From: Pseudomaricurvus alcaniphilus
Lineage (GTDB): Bacteria; Pseudomonadota; Gammaproteobacteria; Pseudomonadales; Cellvibrionaceae
Assembly: GCF_011440395.1 (NCBI RefSeq)
Contig: NZ_JAAOIX010000016.1
Location: 1-46,666 of the forward strand
DNA: 46,666 nucleotides
Direction: 5' to 3'
The notes below the pieces were generated by a model. It worked only from the letters and a program-made list of their open reading frames with translations, ran no database searches and was not told the DNA's origin. Within the stretch, counting starts at the first letter, position 1. Each line of letters starts with the position of its first letter. Made by a program: the position numbers and the translations under genes. Below are positions 44,189 to 46,666 of the stretch, piece by piece.

Positions 44189-44201
44189 ATACGGTTCGTA
44201 T
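44189..44201. promoter_or_regulatory. ATACGNNNCGTAT operator upstream of the ALDH operon
   Basis: ATACGGTTCGTAT is a perfect 5-3-5 palindrome and belongs to the family at 19672, 25368 and 34455. It lies about 160 bp before the ALDH start codon. No clear sigma70 promoter could be aligned with it, although an AT-rich TTTATA lies at its edge on the minus strand. Confidence 0.65.
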
Positions 44202-44421
44202 AAATATCACTAAGTATCAAAAGATAAAAATCCGAATATCTTCCTGATTTCAGCAAGATTCTGACGAAATACACGGACAACCAGAACACTGATATCAAGG
44301 TATGGCGCTGGAGGATGGCTATTTTATTTGTGAATTGATATACAAATCACCAGGACAAAATACAGCATTGAGCACCTCAAATTTGAGGCGTTAGCGGAAG
44401 GCGAAGCGGTGAGCGGATAAT

Positions 44422-44444
44422 AAAAAAGGCCCCCGAAGGGACCC
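44422..44444 (-). terminator. Second rho-independent terminator of the OYE-like unit
   Basis: On the minus strand GGGTCCC-TTC-GGGGGCC forms a stem with one mismatch and is followed by six T residues. It is about 95 bp beyond the OYE-like stop, backing up the terminator at 44501. Confidence 0.7.
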
Positions 44445-44500
44445 AAAGCACAAGTATTGGACTGCTCATCCAACCGATGTGAGAGACAAAACAAACCGTC

Positions 44501-44529
44501 AAAAAGCGGCGAAGCTGAGACAGCCGCTT
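44501..44529 (-). terminator. First rho-independent terminator of the OYE-like unit
   Basis: On the minus strand AAGCGGC (44529-44523) pairs with GCCGCTT and is followed by TTT, starting about 10 bp after the OYE-like stop codon. Confidence 0.75.
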
Positions 44530-44537
44530 AGCCGAAG

Positions 44538-45818
44538 CTAACCTCGCTTCAACGTCATCAGGGCGCGAACCAGGCCCATAAATGTTTTCGATCCGGTGAT
44601 ACCAAGCACAATGCGTTCCAGAGCACCGGGAAGCCAACGCGACGCAGGCGCGGACTTACCTGCCCTAGCCTCCCGCCCCATTTCAGGATTTGCCGAACAA
44701 CGCACCGGCATATTAAATGCCAACCTGCGAATACAATAATTCTGCCGATCACAGCGAATCATGTCTTCCAACTTCCCTTGCTGAAGTTTGTTCACATAAT
44801 TAGGATCCGCGAGTAACGGCCTCGCCAACATGACCGCATCGCCGCAATTACTTACGAGTGCCGAGCGGGCGTTTTCCGGGTCATGCAATCCCTGCAAAAG
44901 CACTGGAACCTTGAGCGTTTCTCTAAAAATCTTCGCTGCGCCACTGTCGATCAGACCGCCATCCTTAGCGGGCGTACTGACATCCATGGTTTCGTAACAA
45001 CCATCCGACAAAGCCACATAATCCAGCCCCGCCGCCTCAACTAATTTGGCCAGTTCTGCATAACCGGTTGCATCCTGACCACCCTCGACATGCTCTTCAG
45101 CAGTTATCCGTAGACCAATTACAAAATCCGCACCGGCATGCTGACGAACGGCAGAAACAATATTGACGAGAAAGCGCGCACGATTTTCAGCCGTTCCACC
45201 ATATTCGTCAGTACGCCAGTTTGTTCGCGGAGACGAGAAGGATGCAGCGAAATAACTCATATGCGCGGGAATTTCTACACCGTCCCAGCCGGCTCTTTGC
45301 ATTCGCAAACAAGTTTCAATGGTCTCAGCTTCCAATGCCTTAATTTCAGCAGCGGCCGCCTCTCTTGGCATAGGGGTTGTGCGTCCACCGGGGACAATAA
45401 TGCCTTGCGGAAAACGATTTTCGGGAATTACAACATTTAAGGGACTGGCAGAAATAATATCTTCGCCATTGCGGGCAACACCCATGCGCCCAAAGCCGGT
45501 CATGACTTCAGCGATAATCGGCACGCCGTGCGACTTCACCACCTCTGCCACTTCCCGTAACTCAGGCAAATACGCCTCGATATCCATCCTTAACAGCGGT
45601 TGAAAGGGGGCTTCATCATTTCCCCGACGCGTACCGATAGCCCCACCCACAATGATCATGCCTACCCCACCGCGAGCCCGAGCCTCCAGAAAGGCGATGG
45701 TTTGCGCACTTGGGCGGCCATCTTTTTGTGGCTGCAGAACAGCCATCGGCCCCAGAATCAAACGATTCTTGAGTTCCAGATTACCAACCCGCAAGGACTG
45801 AAACAGCACATCACTCAT
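44538..45818 (-). CDS. Old Yellow Enzyme-like NADH:flavin oxidoreductase (paralogue)
   Basis: 426-residue FMN barrel, clear paralogue of the protein at 13736. It shares NRLILGPMAVLQPQKDGRPSA-like N-terminus, GWDGVEIPAHMSYFAASFSSPRTNWRTDEYGGTAENRARF and the truncated Cys-rich tail RCDRQNYCIRRLAFNMPVRC-SANPEMG. As in the other copy, one Cys of the canonical iron-sulfur motif is missing. It lies 29 bp downstream of the DoxX gene. It likely reduces an enoate or enone intermediate. Confidence 0.86.
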   Translation of the reverse strand: MSDVLFQSLRVGNLELKNRLILGPMAVLQPQKDGRPSAQTIAFLEARARGGVGMIIVGGAIGTRRGNDEAPFQPLLRMDIEAYLPELREVAEVVKSHGVPIIAEVMTGFGRMGVARNGEDIISASPLNVVIPENRFPQGIIVPGGRTTPMPREAAAAEIKALEAETIETCLRMQRAGWDGVEIPAHMSYFAASFSSPRTNWRTDEYGGTAENRARFLVNIVSAVRQHAGADFVIGLRITAEEHVEGGQDATGYAELAKLVEAAGLDYVALSDGCYETMDVSTPAKDGGLIDSGAAKIFRETLKVPVLLQGLHDPENARSALVSNCGDAVMLARPLLADPNYVNKLQQGKLEDMIRCDRQNYCIRRLAFNMPVRCSANPEMGREARAGKSAPASRWLPGALERIVLGITGSKTFMGLVRALMTLKRG

Positions 45819-45847
45819 ATCACTTACCCTTCTTATAAGAGATAACC

Positions 45848-46249
45848 TTACGCACGTTTCAAGAAAAGATTATCGACACTCCATTTTCCACCACCAACGG
45901 CTGCCATGTACAAAAACAGAAAGCAGTACAGCACCGCAGGCTCGCCGCCGTTGATTTTCGTCCATAGCAGACTGTATTGGGCATGGGCCATAAAATAAGC
46001 CGCAGCAGAAAGACCTGACAACACAAACGCACACTGTCGTGTGAACAAGCCAATTAGCAAAAGTGGCCCAAGCGTTAATTCGAGTACGCAAGCTAAACCA
46101 GGATTTATCGAAAACAAATCGAACGGAAGATAAGGCTCGCCCGGAAAACTGAACAACTTAGTGGTTCCATGTTGAATAAACATAAAGGCCGCAACTATGC
46201 GGGTGACACTAAGAATTTCTGCAGACCACGCAGCTAGTATTTTCATCAT
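45848..46249 (-). CDS. DoxX-family membrane protein
   Basis: 133 residues with four hydrophobic segments. The N-terminal RIVAAFMFIQHGTTKLFSFPG and central LELTLGPLLLIGLFTR are DoxX hallmarks. Family members associate with redox enzymes in the membrane, but the reaction is undefined in most cases. It sits between the Rieske ferredoxin and the OYE-like gene on the same strand, possibly as part of an electron-transfer set. Confidence 0.85.
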   Translation of the reverse strand: MMKILAAWSAEILSVTRIVAAFMFIQHGTTKLFSFPGEPYLPFDLFSINPGLACVLELTLGPLLLIGLFTRQCAFVLSGLSAAAYFMAHAQYSLLWTKINGGEPAVLYCFLFLYMAAVGGGKWSVDNLFLKRA

Positions 46250-46346
46250 GCAGCTCCCTTAATGATTAGAATGCCGGGTAACTCGTAGAAATTTACAAAT
46301 GTCTTATCTTTGTGAAGCCTGTCGATTATGGCTACGCGAACGCCAA

Positions 46347-46666
46347 CTAAGCGTTCGCCGCACTACAAGCATCATATTGAATACAAATCTCGTTATTTTC
46401 ATTCACGAAAAGTGGTATACGCGTTAGCGACATTCCTTTACACGGCCCAGAAATGCAAAGCCCTGTAGCAGGTTCAAATCGAGCACCATGGGCCGAACAC
46501 ACAATCTCGGTACCACTGGAATCCAGGTACGCGTCTTTCTTCCAAGGCAGTGAGGCGCCATTCACATGTGGGCAAGAATTCAAATAAGCATGAAATCCAG
46601 TCGCGTCTTTCACGACGAAAACCGTATCGATTCCACGATTGCTTAGATCGAAACCCTTGGCGCCCT
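46347..46666 (-). CDS. Rieske-type ferredoxin, 5' end outside the window
   Basis: The minus-strand frame stays open to the window edge (upstream reading GAKGFDLSNRGIDTVFVVKD), so the start lies beyond 46666. The Rieske motif is complete: SCPHVNG (Cys, His) and CSAHGARF (Cys, His). At least 105 residues are present, the size of a small bacterial Rieske ferredoxin or nitrite-reductase NirD-like protein. It precedes the DoxX gene by about 97 bp and may deliver electrons to an oxygenase outside the window. Confidence 0.85.
   Translation of the reverse strand, partial: GAKGFDLSNRGIDTVFVVKDATGFHAYLNSCPHVNGASLPWKKDAYLDSSGTEIVCSAHGARFEPATGLCISGPCKGMSLTRIPLFVNENNEICIQYDACSAANA

Larger units (their letters stand above)
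44031..44537. other. 507-bp intergenic region upstream of the ALDH-OCD-DapA operon
   Basis: No gene is seen. It contains the ATACG-type operator at 44189-44201 and two consecutive minus-strand terminators of the OYE-like gene at 44422-44444 and 44501-44529. The stretch 44231-44376 shows nothing recognisable. Confidence 0.75.

Noticed and set aside
1-46666. CRISPR arrays, tRNA or rRNA genes
   Set aside because: No regularly spaced repeats and no recognisable tRNA or rRNA segments were seen on either strand.

Overview
The window reads as a chromosomal aromatic-catabolism and accessory region of a Gram-negative bacterium. TonB-dependent receptors, a Tat-type signal, a putidaredoxin-type ferredoxin, Rieske oxygenases and an hpa-type meta-cleavage cluster fit a gammaproteobacterium, plausibly a marine one. 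That placement is an inference from gene content; there is no rRNA or tRNA to anchor it.

Layout. Positions 30-4445 (minus strand) carry a [2Fe-2S] ferredoxin, a ferredoxin reductase with a one-base frameshift, a GabD-type semialdehyde dehydrogenase, a MarR/HpaR-like regulator and a fumarylacetoacetate-hydrolase (FAH) family enzyme. Divergent from them, 4607-10358 (plus) is an hpa-type homoprotocatechuate pathway: hpaE, a two-subunit LigA/LigB-type extradiol dioxygenase, hpaF, hpaH, hpaI and the AraC-type regulator hpaA. With the FAH protein as OPET decarboxylase and GabD oxidising the succinic semialdehyde made by HpaI, the two arms complete a route from homoprotocatechuate to pyruvate and succinate. 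HpaBC, which would make the catechol from 4-hydroxyphenylacetate, is absent.

Positions 10393-13531 hold an EthD-like protein, a frameshifted GMC oxidoreductase, the tail of a TonB receptor, and remnants of IS3- and IS481-type elements. An AT-rich six-gene operon follows (13736-19538, minus): a Tat-exported small protein, a vanillyl-alcohol-oxidase/p-cresol-methylhydroxylase-type flavoprotein, its cytochrome c, an MFS protein, an SDR and an Old-Yellow-Enzyme-like reductase. An intact IS3-family element (19812-21140) has destroyed a Rieske oxygenase gene.

Positions 22159-30788 carry an HxlR regulator, an intact Rieske oxygenase, an MFS transporter, a TonB receptor, a LigF-like glutathione transferase, a LuxR-type regulator and a cytochrome P450. 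Positions 31463-34228 hold a sulfatase and a VanB-type reductase. Positions 34650-39495 are mobile-element debris: 38-bp tandem repeats, a small gene plus tyrosine recombinase, a tannase fragment fused to a truncated Tn3-family transposase, and an esterase cut by the Tn3 end. The right end (39578-46666, minus) has a GntR/FCD regulator, DapA-like aldolase/hydratase, ornithine-cyclodeaminase-like protein, GabD-like dehydrogenase, a second OYE-like reductase, DoxX and a partial Rieske ferredoxin.

The most interesting observation is a shared 13-bp palindrome, ATACGNNNCGTAT, in the upstream regions of four transcription units (19672, 25368, 34455, 44189). At two of them it overlaps good sigma70 promoters. 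This suggests that scattered operons for uptake, oxidation, sulfate removal and downstream catabolism form one locally encoded regulon, with the GntR/FCD protein at 39578 as the leading candidate regulator.
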